A DNA stretch of 64,000 nt from Cheiracanthium punctorium (lineage: Eukaryota; Arthropoda; Arachnida; Araneae; Cheiracanthiidae), in contig JAWZYV010013563.1 of assembly GCA_038373885.1 (NCBI GenBank), forward strand, positions 288,501 through 352,500. Direction: 5' to 3'. A program made the position numbers and the translations under genes. Position 1 is the stretch's first letter. Each line of letters begins with the position of its first letter. Of this stretch, positions 13,111 to 25,656 are shown piece by piece. Below the pieces are notes generated by a model. The model had not been told where the DNA came from. It saw only the letters and a list, made by a program, of their open reading frames with translations, and ran no database searches.

Positions 13111-16100
13111 TCCACTCCACTTTACTAGTCATTTCTTCTTTTCCCTCCCCATTCTCTGTGACGCTACGTAACAGTGATTAAAATTCAGCTCTATAGATTA
13201 CTTGCTATTCATATTTCGCAATGCAGAACGTTTTCCTTTGTCATTGAAGTAGAGAAGCACGTAACTTCCAAGCTATAAATGCTTCTAATATCGTTTATTC
13301 AAACATCTAAATTGAGCTAGTATCCGTTTGAGGTGATAAAATCGCTAATCCGGTTAATAAGTAGGATAAAATATAAGAAATGTTAGAGTGAAACCTTTCC
13401 AGCGTCAAATAATATCTTGAACTCAAAAAATACGTATAAATATATACATTTATTATTTTAAAAAATGCTAAAATAAATAAATGCTAAACTCGCAAATATT
13501 TAATGCCGTAAATAAAAACAAATAAAAATAAAGTTTTAAAAAATTCAATTTAAAAAAATCAAACAGCTAAAAATATTAAAATCAAAATGTGATAATCATT
13601 TAATTATGAATTTAATTAACAACAGTGATTAACGTAAATACAAATATAAACAATTGTTTTCTACATCGATTAAATCAATAGTCGATAGATAAATATTTTT
13701 AATGTTTGTATATATCATATGATGGACATTTTTCGAATATTTTCCGATAAAATATGATATAAAAGAAGTTCAGTGATGTGTTAATTTTTTTTTTCTGTAT
13801 GTTTTATTATTTTGGTGACAAAAATAAATAAATAATACGTTAGTAAATATACACAGAAATAACAATAAATGAGCTATGAATTACAAAATTAAACATACAC
13901 ACACAAAAAAAAGAACACTAAACACAAAGGCACATTTAATTTAATTCAAATTAGGTTACGTAACAAATAATTACATGAGATCTAATATTATGAAAAGCGT
14001 AAATTAGTGCATAATTAATAATCATTACTCCATTAAACTAAACGCTGTAAAAATTTTAACGTTTAAACAAAATCTGTAGTTATGAAAAAAGTGTGATTTA
14101 GTTTTTTAATAAAGCCATATTTACTCTCAATAATAAAAATTTTAAATCAATTTTATACTATTTGCAGTTACATCACTACTAATGTCTTTTAATAGTTTGA
14201 AACGAAATATAATTTGATGCTTTTTCTCTTCACAAAATAAATTTGTCTAAATCTACGTAATCCAAGAAAAATCGATAAAACGATGGGAGCGCAAATATCA
14301 TACTGCGAGCTTAAATGCGTGATTCTATTCAAAATAATTCCATCTATTTACATAATGATATACAACATGAACTATCATAACTATCACAATAGAAGGCAAA
14401 AAAAAAAAAAAAAACTATCTATATGGATCATAATTTATAAAAAAAAAGGTATATTTACCTGTGGCGGTTGTGCTTCCATTAGATTAAAATATTCTATAGT
14501 TGCATTTATGAAATCTAATGATTTTAAATAAACTGAAACATGAAATCTGGTTACATAAATAACAACTTAAATACTGTATTCGCACGAGAAGACACAAACA
14601 TGGAAATATGCATTTATAAATCCGATACTGCAAGCACGAAGAAGCATTTGACGTGTGAAGAGTCGTCCAGCGCTCCGAAGACCACAAAGATAAATAAAAA
14701 CAAATTGCAAACAATATCGGCGGAGGGCTAGCGCCCGTTCGTTCTGTCAGTTATCAATCCCAAGATGCTTTGCACAGACGAAATCTCTCTTCGCTAGATA
14801 GAATGAAATAAGGAAACCATCCTTGGCGCATTCAGTGCCCGCCAAGGCGATTAATTGTTTTAATAACTAATATGCAAATTATCATAAATATTTGTAATCG
14901 TCGTTTCGTTTATTGAAATAGACATTTCTGAAATTTCATACTAATTACATCAGTCACATTGCTCTTAAACTTTAATAATTCAATATGTTGGTAATAGGTT
15001 TACACTAATAAAAAAATAAATAAATAAATAAATTGAAAACCATCCTGGGGTATTATTTCTTAATTTTACCTAGTTTCAAATAATATTTTTTTAATTGTTG
15101 TTTGTTTAATTGCGTCATTAATAAACTTAAAATGATTATTTTTGCAATTTTTCATTCTGTATTACATTTAACGAAAATATTTAGCAAGGTGTAATAAAAT
15201 AATTTGGCACGAAGGATAAAATAATACCTGTACTTAATAAATGATATATTATATATATATATATACATATATACCAATTATTCTATGCATTTATAATATA
15301 CTTTTTTATGGTCCATTTCTGAAAGCATCAACAAAATGTTATTTATTTATTTTTAGTATTTCAATGCTCAAGAAAGTTTTTAATGTATAATAAATAGAAA
15401 AGTCAGTTAAAAAATCAATATTTTCAAAATTTGGGCTCCTGTGAAGTCATATTTTTTTTTTAAACAATTTAAATAATCTTTTCAGTAAATAATTATTATT
15501 ACTGGAACATTCTTCGAAAGCTATTACTTTCGTATTTAAAACAAGCAATGCTTTGCCAATTAGCACTTGTTATGTTAGAAACATAATTGGCATAATAGGA
15601 AATGTAACACGATTTCTTCGTTCCACCAGGGGGCGGCAGTGAACATTTGGGGTAGTCTTTGGTAGAATTATCATCAATATCGAAATAAAAGGAGGGGGTT
15701 GGAGGAGGATGGAGACGGACAAAAAAGTGGGGATTTTCGGCTCTTACGTAGGGATTTTATCGACTGGCGATGAAACAGCTTTCTTGGCATCTTTTGAAAT
15801 CGGGTATTAGCAATTTTGTTGTAAGCTGAAAGTACGGAAGGGAGAAAAAATACGTAGAGGAAGTTAATAAAAAAGCAAATAGATACGGTTGTTTTCATTA
15901 CTTTTTCCTCAAAGAGGATACATTTTTATCTCTATTAAGATATTTGCTTACATTTTTATTTATTAATAGAAGTTAACATTTGTGCTTTATGAACAGATTT
16001 TTAATAATATTATTCACAAAAGAAATATTTTAATCTGTTTTGAGGGGGGCTTTGACAAATTTAATTTAATTAAACAGATGATTAAATGAAGGTAAATATT

Positions 16101-17640
16101 TAATAATATATATTTTTTAAACATCTATTTAATAAAGCTTTATAAATATAGTAATCGATTAACAAATTATTGAACAACAACTAAATTAAATATACTTTTG
16201 GCATCAAATAAATACAGCGGTAGAAATAGCTCATTGATGTTTTTTTTTAAATTATTTATTCATTTATTACTAACGCTAACTTTTTATTCATACAATATTT
16301 AGAAAAATAAATAAAGATATTTGATGTTCACATTTTCATGTTAACATCTATATTGAATCTCATTTATGAGGAGGAAAGCCTGTATTTCCTATTTATTAAA
16401 TTTAGACTTTAATATTATTATTATCATTATTATTAGGTATACATAATCTTCTATAAAAAGATATGTTTCTATATCTGTACAAATATATTACATTTAAGTA
16501 AAGATTTATAGAAATTTGGGCAAAACAAAGAAACTGAATATGGTAATTTAATAATAATTAATGGTAAATTAAAATAAATAAATAAGTAAATAAAATAAGT
16601 AAGGACTTGGCACGTATGCTTTTATTTTATTTTTTAAAAATCTCAAATTTACGTACTAAGCGACTTAAGTATTGCAATTTTTATGACTTGAAAAAAAAAT
16701 TGTTCATAAATAAATAAAGAGATGTACTTATAGACATGAAATGCAATTCGTATTTTAAGGAAGGGGAGGGGGAACCAATTACAATGATACACATTGTACG
16801 TGTATTCGGTTAAACTATTTGTAGAAATTTTTGAAAATATTACTTTTAGTGAAACTTTCTGAGAGGTAACTGTCGATATATTTTAATTAAGCAGTAAATA
16901 AATAATAATAATACAAAACAGAAGATGCGGATTTATTAATCCTTGATGCCATAATTTGTTAAATTAAATAAAATTTAGGTAATAAATATCATTTATTTTA
17001 CGAATACCATTTTACAGAAATCGCATGTAGACTTATGTAGAATTTTCTCTCATTATTCTTTACAATCTCATTCGCTGTCTCACTCCCGATTACTATACTA
17101 ATCAGGGGTGTTATGCTCTCCAATATTTATCTATTTATTGAAAAAATTATCAGGAGTTGTAAATCACGCATTCGCTGATTTGTTTCGTATTTATTTATTC
17201 ATTTTATATATATATATAAATACACGTATTTTTAATAGCTGTGCATGTTTTGATTTTCCAACCATTTATAATTTTGCTAATTAAGTAAGGCTAACTTTAG
17301 AATTTTAAGTTATTTTTTAAACATTATATTAAAAAATTATTATTTATTAATTATCGATAAAAATATAAAAAATTATTACTAAAACAATAAGTGCATTCAT
17401 TATGAATTATGAATTAATTTTTAATAATATTTATTTAGAATCGAATAATATTGACTTTTAATAATTAGCATCATACACTGTCAGATTGGTTCTATGTTTG
17501 ATTGCAATATAATAAATGATAATATAGATATATATTTATTTATTTTATTTGTATTTAGCGTTGAGGATACGTTTTTCTAAAGAACTTTTTTGGTGGGAGG
17601 GGGAAATTTAGAACTGAAATGAAATGAAATGTATTGTTAC
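13111..17640. other. upstream flank of ARID5B-like gene, no gene seen
   Basis: AT-rich non-coding DNA. The open frames are low-complexity. A less AT-rich island at 14,560-14,850 contains a short hairpin with arms ccttggcg and cgccaagg near 14,820-14,846 and could be a regulatory segment, but nothing proves it. There are poly-A tracts near 14,400 and a short (AT)n run near 15,250. Confidence 0.5.
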
Positions 17641-17727
17641 GGCCAATTATCTGCGTGAGGGATCTAGGCCAAGGGGATTGCCCTCCGTGGGGGACTTTTT
17701 AAGGGATCCTAACCCGTATTTACGCCA
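17640..17727 (-). repeat. SINE tail fragment, same family as the copy at 58.1-58.3 kb
   Basis: On the minus strand this carries the block ggttaggatcccttaaaaag followed by tcccccac and ggagggcaa. It aligns with the body of the SINE near 58.15 kb (gttagaactccttaaaaag, tccaccac, caaggcacc). The tRNA-like head is absent, so the copy is truncated. From memory, a similar block (gggttag...aaaaagtcc...ccacgaaggcaa) belongs to a SINE frequent in orb-weaver spiders. That memory needs a database check. Confidence 0.55.
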
Positions 17728-20700
17728 GGATTGAAATTTACTTCTACACTCTAACACATACGCTAAAGGTGTTATTTCAATTATAATATATTAAAAAAAC
17801 ACTCTTTTGTATTAATGTTGCTTTTTGACGCAAAATCTAATCAAGTGATTGAGCGAAAACTTTAATAAAACATGGTTTTTCAAGTTGGAATAGACAAAAG
17901 ACGACTGTAGTTTAAAAACTTATGCAAAACTGGTGACTGATAATGCATTTAGACTAGCACGTGCGAGATATAATAATAAGAAATAATGCAAATTATGTAG
18001 AAAAAACCTTTATATGCCTGGGCAAGTAGAATAATTACTAGAATTTTCCGAGAACTAAGAATTTTCTGGAGCAATATAATTGTTTCATTTAATAATGTAT
18101 AACTTTAGGAAAATGTTCAAAGAAAATGCACAAAAGGAACGGAAAAGATGGACGAATTAATTCGTGGTATTCCACTGTTTCTTGGAAGTTAGAAGGTTAG
18201 AAAAATGGGAGTTATTACGCAGAGAAAGGTTCGTTTATACATGCGTTTAATATCTCTAAATTGCAACGATCCTCTGTGCTCCAGATTTCATCTCTCTTCT
18301 CTCTCTTTCTCGATTGTTAACTGGAAACGTTTGAAAAGTAGTTTGTGGGAGATTTTATTTTTCCTTCTTTCGAAAAGGAACAGGTTTTTCGGTGTAAAAC
18401 TGTCAGTTTTCAGGTTTTATTGTTAGAAGCAGATGGGTAAAAATCAGGAAGTAGCAAAAAGGGCTTTGCAGTTCACTATCGTTAATAAATAAATAAAATA
18501 AAATAAAATAAAGTCGATAAACTGTGTCGTTACACCTGTATCAGATAAAGTACCAAATAAATTAATTATTAGTCAAGAGAAACTTTTGTTCTTTCTTAAT
18601 CGAAAGATGTGGATCTAATTGCAAAAAGGGAAACCTTCTATTATCTTGGCTGGATGGATAAACTAGTAACGTCGAGGAGTGGATAACGTTTTACATGTTA
18701 TTAAGTGTTACAAAACAATTTTTGAGGTGCGAGCGTGTCAGTAGAATCAGTAACAGTTCTTCGATTTATTTTCACGCATCATTACCTCCGTATGTGCGAT
18801 AACTGGCATCTTTTGAAAAAGTAAAAAAATGCTTTTTAAATGCCAGATGAGGAAAGAAAAATTATTCTACAAATATTTTGAAGAGGGGGAATTATTTAAA
18901 CAATTTTAATCAACTTTTGTGTTAAGAAAATGCTAAATTTTTTAAGACAATAAATGACAGCCTCAGAGATGAGAGGGAAATGATTTTTATTGGAATTAAA
19001 ATTTTTAAGTATCCTACTGTTAGTTTAAAATTTCTGCTGTATATTCCAGTGAATTATTGTACTCTTTTTTGCAAATGTTTGTCATATGTGAATCATTACA
19101 GCGCCATTTATGGTTTTTCGATGCGCTGATCAACTTTCGGAAAAAAAAAAAAAAAAAAATGAGTGTTGCCAATTGTAAAATTTTGAATTTTTTTTCACTG
19201 TAACCGTAATCGTGAGAGCTATATTTTTTTAAGACAATCCCAATCTCGAGTGCATACCTCTGAATAACAACTATATCTAAATTCATCTAAAATCCCATCT
19301 CAATCGGTTGAACGGAACGTTGGCTACAGAGCCATGTATCGGGAAGGTTTTTTTATGACCAGCCTACATAGTAATTAATTATTTTTTTATTAAATTATAA
19401 ATTTAAATTTGCAATTAAAAAATGAAAATATCTAATTACATTATACACGCGGATATTTATACTTAGAAAGGTTGTCATTATTTTTAATTGTTTTACAAAG
19501 ATGAGTTAAAAAGATTATTTTAAAAAAATTACTAACTGTTATTTTAAACACATTCGATATGGGTGTACGAATCACATTTCAAACATATCATAAATTCTAA
19601 TATATTGTTCGTATCTTATTTTTAACTGTGCACGATAAACAATTCACCTATATATAGCACTTTCATATTATTCAGAATAACAAAAAAAAAAGGAAAACAA
19701 AAATCCTTGGCTGTTTCATTACCTTTAGGCAAAGGCAAACGATGTCCAATGACGTATTCTGCATGCAACCGCTAGTTAGATGTTGCTTCCCCCCTTCCCC
19801 CCCACCTGAGCCTCTTTCATAAAGTGAGTGGGTAAAAGATGATGCGATAACAACAGAAGCTACTTTGCATATCGCATGCTTCAGTGATTCTGATTCATTT
19901 GTTGTTAGTTTACTTCGCGCAAAATGGCATCAGCAGTTAATCTTGTTCGCCATTGTAATGTGGGAAGGGAGATCATTCTGGCACATTCGCAAAGGGAATC
20001 TATTTGTTTATTTACTCATTTACTCATTTATATTCTTTTTGTTGTTTTTTTTAATAAGTATTGTGATTATTTTTTTATTTCCTTGTTATATCCGGTGTTA
20101 AGTTTAAGTAAATAAATAAATAAGCAATATGGTTAATAAAGTGATACGAAATAATTTTCTGTGAAAATACGTGCAATTCAAGCAGAAAATTACTGTTGCT
20201 TTGAATATGATTAGCAAAAACGTTAATATTTTACTATCATAACAATATCCTACATACAATAGGAAACAGGCGGAAGCGAAGATTTCAAAAGGAAACTCTA
20301 AAAATTCTTCAATAAAAAATAAAAACGGGAAATAATTTAGCATCATCTTGCCAGCGTTTGCATTAAGCATTTAATAATGTGTTGCTGAAGGGCATGTTAA
20401 GTAATATAATTTGAATAACTTCTGTATTTGAATATTTATGTGTGTTTATATGAGCTAAGGAAATAATTCAGATTATCATTATTCAATATTGTACAGTTCC
20501 ACGGAATTTAGCAGCTCGAAGATGAAAAACAAGCATAATTGATCAGGGGAATGCTTATTAAATAAAGAGTTATTATTTTAAATAACAAAACCACTTTCAC
20601 ATTACAAATAGTCATTCATCAGCTTACTTAGCTTCAGTTGGTCTAAAAAATTATTTGATTAAATTTAATAATACTTTTTTATAATGATCCTACTTATTTA

Positions 20701-20918
20701 AAAAAAGAAAAAAAAACGGCTTACATTTTTCTAAGATACTTTTTTTCTCCAAAAAGTATATTGTAATAATGTTGCATTTATTCGCTGAATGCCTTGCATT
20801 AAACCTATACAGGAGCTATTCTAATTCGGTGGTTTACATTTTAGGAATAAACTTACATATTTACAATAGTAAGTATATATAGGTACAGCATTAACTATCT
20901 CTTTTCAATTTATCCAGA
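17728..20918. other. no gene seen
   Basis: AT-rich DNA with short simple repeats, such as (AAAAT)n at 18,485-18,512 and poly-A at 19,141-19,159. A block near 19,290-19,330 (atcggttgaacgg...gctacagagccatg) reminds me of LINE 3' ends in other arthropods, but no coding remnant accompanies it. Open frames here have no recognisable domain. Confidence 0.5.
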
Positions 20919-20972
20919 ATATTAACTAAGTACACGCTATTAGCTAAGTATATTAACTAAGTACACGCTTAA
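20919..20972. repeat. 31-bp tandem duplication
   Basis: The 20-mer atattaactaagtacacgct occurs at 20,919 and again at 20,950. It is a two-copy tandem with no coding content. Confidence 0.8.
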
Positions 20973-21029
20973 ACCAAACGAGCGAAATTCGTTCAGTCGG
21001 AGCGAATTCTCACTCTTTTCCGTCATGAA

Positions 21030-21370
21030 AGTGCACTTTTTCTTTAGGAACGTTTTTCAATCACTGAGCGGAGGGAAATATTCGGAGCGATTTTCGCTCC
21101 TTTTTGATTAAATAATTTCGCTCCTTTTTCATTACTTTTTAACATTAAAAGGAGCGTTTTATAGGAAACACTCCTTTTAGAGCAATAATGTAAGGTATGA
21201 TTTCGTCCTTTTCCTGATTAATTTTTAATCTCAGAAAGAGCATTTTGAAGGGAACGCTCTTTTTTGAGCAATGTTTAAAAAGTGATTTCGCTCCTTTTTT
21301 TATTAAATCTTTAATCTCAAACAAGCTATTTTCTTAAAAACACTTTTATTTTTCTTCTGTTTTATTTTAT
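21030..21370. repeat. 85-bp degenerate minisatellite with internal dyads
   Basis: Units begin atttcg(c)tcctttt at 21,115, 21,200 and 21,285, exactly 85 bp apart, with a more diverged unit or flank to the left from about 21,000. Each unit carries GGAGCG/CGCTCC-type or AGAGC/GCTCT-type inverted pairs, so each could fold. The spacing and the divergence between units point to an old tandem array. No open frame runs through it. Confidence 0.75.
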
Positions 21371-22227
21371 TTAATCTTATTCTGATTATTTGTACCTGTA
21401 AAAAAACCATCCATGCCGATGATTTTGTATCCTTAATGAGAAAAACAACAACAACAAAAAAAAAAAACCATGAGTCTTTAGTTTGTGCTTAACAACGTTT
21501 CTATAAAGCAATGAATTGGGGTATTTTTAAATGATATTTAAAATTGATGAAAAGCACTTGGAAAATGTTTTTCTGTATATCAGGACGATTCTGCGATTAC
21601 TAATATAAAAACAACTGTGTAAATTAATAGTATGAATTGTACTAAAATATTCTTATTAACAGAAAATTTTAAGTACGTACTTGCATTAATAATAAATATT
21701 ATTTTCTTATCAACTCTAAAACAACAAAATACATTTAACCTTCTAATGCCTATGCTAGCAAATATGCTACCGCCCTTTTTATTTTTGAAGAAAAATGTTT
21801 TGAAATGTAATTTTGAATCATAAATCATTAACTGTACCTTTAATTAATGGCAGTACAGTATTTTAGGTCCTCAGATTTAAGCGACAGGTTAAGCCAGATT
21901 AGGTCCTCAGATAAGCCAGCATTAATGGATGAAAAATATAAACTATTTTAGAAGTAACCTGCTTATACTCTTTTGTTCTACTTGCGGCATGTTTTACTAT
22001 CAAGCTTTTCTACCATTTTAATAATATTTAATATGAAGAAAAATTAATAATTGCTATTTACGTATAAGTAAGAAAATACAAGGTTTTTTTTCACTGGATA
22101 CAAAATAATGTAAAGTTTATTTACAATGTTTAGAAGAGTAAATTATGATGCTACCATTGAAAAACATTTAAAAAAAAAAACTTTTTTTCCACACTTTTTT
22201 ATTATATTTAAGCTATTTGACTTATAA
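21371..22227. other. no gene seen; flank of the Naiad element
   Basis: AT-rich DNA with the motif taggtcctcaga repeated about 47 bp apart near 21,870-21,915. The left limit of the retroelement is not visible. The A-run and T-run at 22,170-22,200 may mark a truncation point. Confidence 0.4.
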
Positions 22228-24660
22228 AAAAAACCAAAATTTAATACTTGTGACTCCAACAAATGCAAAACTTGTCCCTACGCTTCTTCTGATTTAATAG
22301 ATAATAGTAGATCTTACTATCAATTCTGTAAAATATATAATTGCATTTATAAAATTAATTGTACCTCTTGTAATATGGCCTATATAGGTCAAACACGTAA
22401 TCCGCTACACCTGCGAATTAATTTACATCGCAGTAATGTAAAAAAATTTTTCATCTGATCATTCGGCAAATGTTGAATATGCTCATTTCCATACCCATGG
22501 GTTTGAAAACATTAAAATAGAAATACTTGCCATCCAACAACAACATAACGAACGACTTTTTCTGGAAGATCATTTAATAAATGATCACAACACCTGTTAT
22601 CCTTACGGACTCAACCAAATATTACATAATAAACATCTTCATTACTACTCCGAAAACACTAACCCTACAAAATATATGCCTATTTATTACAAACTTAATC
22701 TGAATAGATACAAGAAAACTTCTCGTTTCAAGAGAGGCAAGTCCTCAAAACATATTCATTTTATTTTATCAAACAGTGCCATAAAGTCTGAACTTCAACT
22801 TCTAAATGATACCTACATAAATAATTTTAACTGGATACCTGTAAGAACCTTTGTCTTCTCTATTAAAAAGAAGTTGATTCACAAATATCTCAAAATCTTC
22901 TACACTTTGACTCTGTCTGATCACTTTAGTCATTTGTTTTATGATCTTATGATTGTCCGAGCAAATGCACTTAAACATGACATAGTAAAAAACAACTACA
23001 AACAGTCTACATTAAATACTAACTTTGTCATACATTATACACATCCTTCTTTTCGATCAATAAACTTTAATCAACTTCTTTCTAAACACAGTGACTTATT
23101 TCCAATTAATGACCTGCACATAAAAAAATCCTTTAAATATCCTATACCCATGGGTAGAAAAATATTCAACTACAATTCTTTTTGTAAGAATTTTTCACCG
23201 GATGATTCCTTTGATTGTTTATGTACCAGTGATCATTATCGTTCATTTGTTAATTCCCATTATGGACACATAGTTACAGGTGACCTTAATATAATAAAAG
23301 ATTTAAAACTAAGACAACTTATGAACAAAGGCACTAAGTATAGACTACCATCTAAATATAATATAAATGATATTATTGCACAGTTTACCTATGATATTGA
23401 CTATTATATATATAACACTTCTCTAAAATTCAATATTCCTACTGCCTTTTTTGATATGTGGAAAATTAAAGTATTGTCTTCATTAAATAATATATTAGCT
23501 AAATCTTTTGCATCTCCAAAAAAACTATATCTATCTGATCAGATTAACTATTTGCAGCAATACTTTGTTATTACTTATGTTGATAAATCGTTTAATAACT
23601 ATGCAATTATTTGTAAAAAATTATATCATAGTCTATTATCTAATTCAATTAACAACAATTCTAACTTTAAACTCACTAATACCACTGAGTCCATATTTAA
23701 TAAAAAGATACTAGCCTACCATAAGCTACTTAACCTGAAACATGATAATCTTAATTATCCTTACTTAGTATTAATCCCTAAATTTCACAAAACTCCAATT
23801 AAGTTTAGAACTGTAACTATTGGATGTAATACTTACAATAATATAGCTAGTAAATCATTACTAAAAATACTAACTTCCCTACATAATTTATATATTAAGG
23901 CTAATTGCAATTCCATATCAATTAGTAATAGTTATGAGCTAAAAAACAAAATTAAAGATTTACATTCTATATCTTCCATATCTACTTATGACTTTAAAGA
24001 TCTATTTAATAACATACATTTAGATGATCTCTACAATACTATACTAGATCTTTTTAACAATAGCATAAATAGTCTAAATCTACCATCGCAATATTCTATT
24101 ACTTATATCAAAAATCTACTTAGGTTTATATTATACAATAACTATATTCTACTCTACACAATAATAAACTATACAAACAGGTCTTAGGTTTACCACAAGG
24201 TGGATCTACTTCAAGTTATTTAGCTGATCTTTATCTATTTAATTATGAGAAACACTATGATAACTCCTCACTTATAATATATAGGTACATAGACGATATT
24301 ATTGTTATAGCTACAGATAACTATATACACACAGATAAATTGCCTATTACCTATCCTGATAATTTAGAATTAATTAAAAATCCTCTAACTAATAACTGTA
24401 CTAATTTTCTTGATTTACAACTAATAATAAATAAGGACAAGAAACTCATATTTAACATATATAATAAAAGAGATGATTTTCCTTTCAATGTAATTAGTTT
24501 CACAGATTTTACCTCATGTATGCATATATCTGTATTTAGAAATATCATAGCTAATCATCTATATAGAGTACTGTCTCTTTGTACAAGTAATTATAAGTCT
24601 GAAAATATATCTTCACTGTATCATATTGCTTTAAGATACAATTACCCTAAAAATTTTTAA
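22228..24660 (+). pseudogene. Naiad-type Penelope-like element ORF (GIY-YIG nuclease + reverse transcriptase), two frameshifts
   Basis: Three reading-frame segments join into one roughly 800-codon protein. Segment one (about 22,228-22,449) holds a Cys-rich lead-in (CDSNKCKTCPYAS) and the GIY-YIG motif as CIY at 22,342 and YIG at 22,381. Segment two (about 22,450-24,170) completes the nuclease (FLEDH...YGLN), then has a linker with the CxC motif CLC at 23,216-23,224 followed by GHIVTGDLNI, then reverse transcriptase motifs ending with motif A (YDFKDLF; catalytic Asp codon at 23,990). Segment three (about 24,171-24,660) has motif B (GLPQGGS at 24,187-24,207) and motif C (YIDD at 24,286-24,297). 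Nuclease before RT, linked by a CxC domain, is the layout described for Naiad/Chlamys elements; canonical Penelope elements have the nuclease C-terminal. Breaks: one extra base in the A/T run at 22,438-22,451; a two-base gain or one-base loss near 24,140-24,170; no start codon; a stop at 22,225; and a stop shortly after YNYPKNF. The copy is therefore dead as it stands. Confidence 0.85.
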
Positions 24661-25357
24661 ATTCGATTCTATTTCCTAGTTGCAATTAGCATTAATATAA
24701 ACATGTGTCCTTTCTGGGAATTCTTGGTTGGAGAGGTTGGGGTTTGGTAGCTGGCTTGCTTATAAAATTTATTAAAAAAAAAAAACTATAAAATTCTGGC
24801 TTTTTAGTACATGTTTTATTGAAGGGAAAAAAAATGTACAAATGAACTAATGATCACAGGTATCATCTAAATATAAAAGCTCTTCTTTTAATTAGTATAA
24901 TCTCAGAAATATCTCTAGGCATATAATAGACAGCTATTTAAGCAGTTAGATGTAATCCTTTAAAATATCATAACCTAATATATATTATGCCAATATTTCT
25001 TCTTAATTAATAATTTTTTAATTTATTTTTTTTTAAACTTAATTTACTGTATTCTTATTATTATTTTTTTTTTACTAACTCTTACTTTTTACTTATTGTT
25101 CAACTTTTCTCCAATTTTTTCTGGCAACGTATAATTTTCCAGCTTCAATTGGCAACAGCTCCATGGTTGCGCCATGTTTTCAGGCTTAATGCTTCGGTTG
25201 CTACTTCTCCATTTTCTCTTCATAATTACATTTTTTCTGGGTATGTCTTTACTATTACTTTTTACTTCATAACAGGATAGCCCCCTGCTAGTTACATATT
25301 TAGCTTTCTTTGTGCTAAGTAACTGCATTGAAATCCTGTTATTTCGTTTTTTATCTT

Positions 25358-25411
25358 GGTAGCAAGTATTCGGTTCGTGGGGCCTGAAGATTTTAGCCGA
25401 TGCTTGCTACC
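25358..25411 (+). repeat. stable hairpin in the Naiad 3' region
   Basis: The arms ggtagcaagtattcgg (25,358-25,373) and ccgatgcttgctacc (25,397-25,411) pair with a nine-base perfect end and one bulge, around a 23-base loop. It lies between the RT stop and the terminal microsatellite. The loop includes CCTGAAGA, reminiscent of the CUGANGA box of hammerhead ribozymes, but the GAAA box is missing. It may be a 3' recognition hairpin for the element's own reverse transcriptase; that is inference. Confidence 0.6.
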
Positions 25412-25612
25412 TATTGTTTTACTCCATCCAATTCCGTCTTCTTTTTCTGATTTACCAATGTTTGGATTTCAATCTGCTGCTTTTGTCTGCTTATTCCTAT
25501 CTTTACTTAAGATTTTGAGTTCATTATTTTGCTCAACAATCATTCCATGGATATTTAGAATTTTGTATTTACCAAGTGGATGCTACGTTGATTCGTAAGT
25601 TATGCTTTTTAC

Positions 25613-25616
25613 TATA

Positions 25617-25656
<40 letters not shown>
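25613..25656. repeat. (TA)n microsatellite followed by poly-T
   Basis: About 13 TA dinucleotides are followed by 17 or so T residues. It is the likely right border of the Naiad insertion. Confidence 0.85.

Larger units (their letters stand above)
22228..25640 (+). mobile_element. Naiad-type Penelope-like retroelement, probable extent
   Basis: The left limit is set by the first recognisable coding sequence and the copy is probably 5'-truncated. To the right of the ORF, about 950 bp of non-coding, T-rich sequence runs to a (TA)n microsatellite at 25,613. Elements of this clade are reported to insert preferentially at microsatellites, so I infer that the (TA)n tract marks the 3' junction. A poly-A run at about 24,773-24,784 is an alternative 3' end. 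No pseudo-LTR duplicate is visible within the window. Confidence 0.5.

Noticed and set aside
19285..19335. LINE 3' end (atcggttgaacgg...ctacagagccatg)
   Set aside because: It resembles tails of LINEs seen in other arthropods, but there is no coding remnant, poly-A or target duplication.
24340..24660. A separate small protein starting at 24,340
   Set aside because: The start is TTG and the frame is simply the C-terminal continuation of the reverse transcriptase after a frameshift; motif C (YIDD) lies upstream in the same frame.
25381..25395. Hammerhead ribozyme in the Naiad 3' region
   Set aside because: CCTGAAGA resembles the first core box, but the GAAA box and a consistent three-stem layout are missing.
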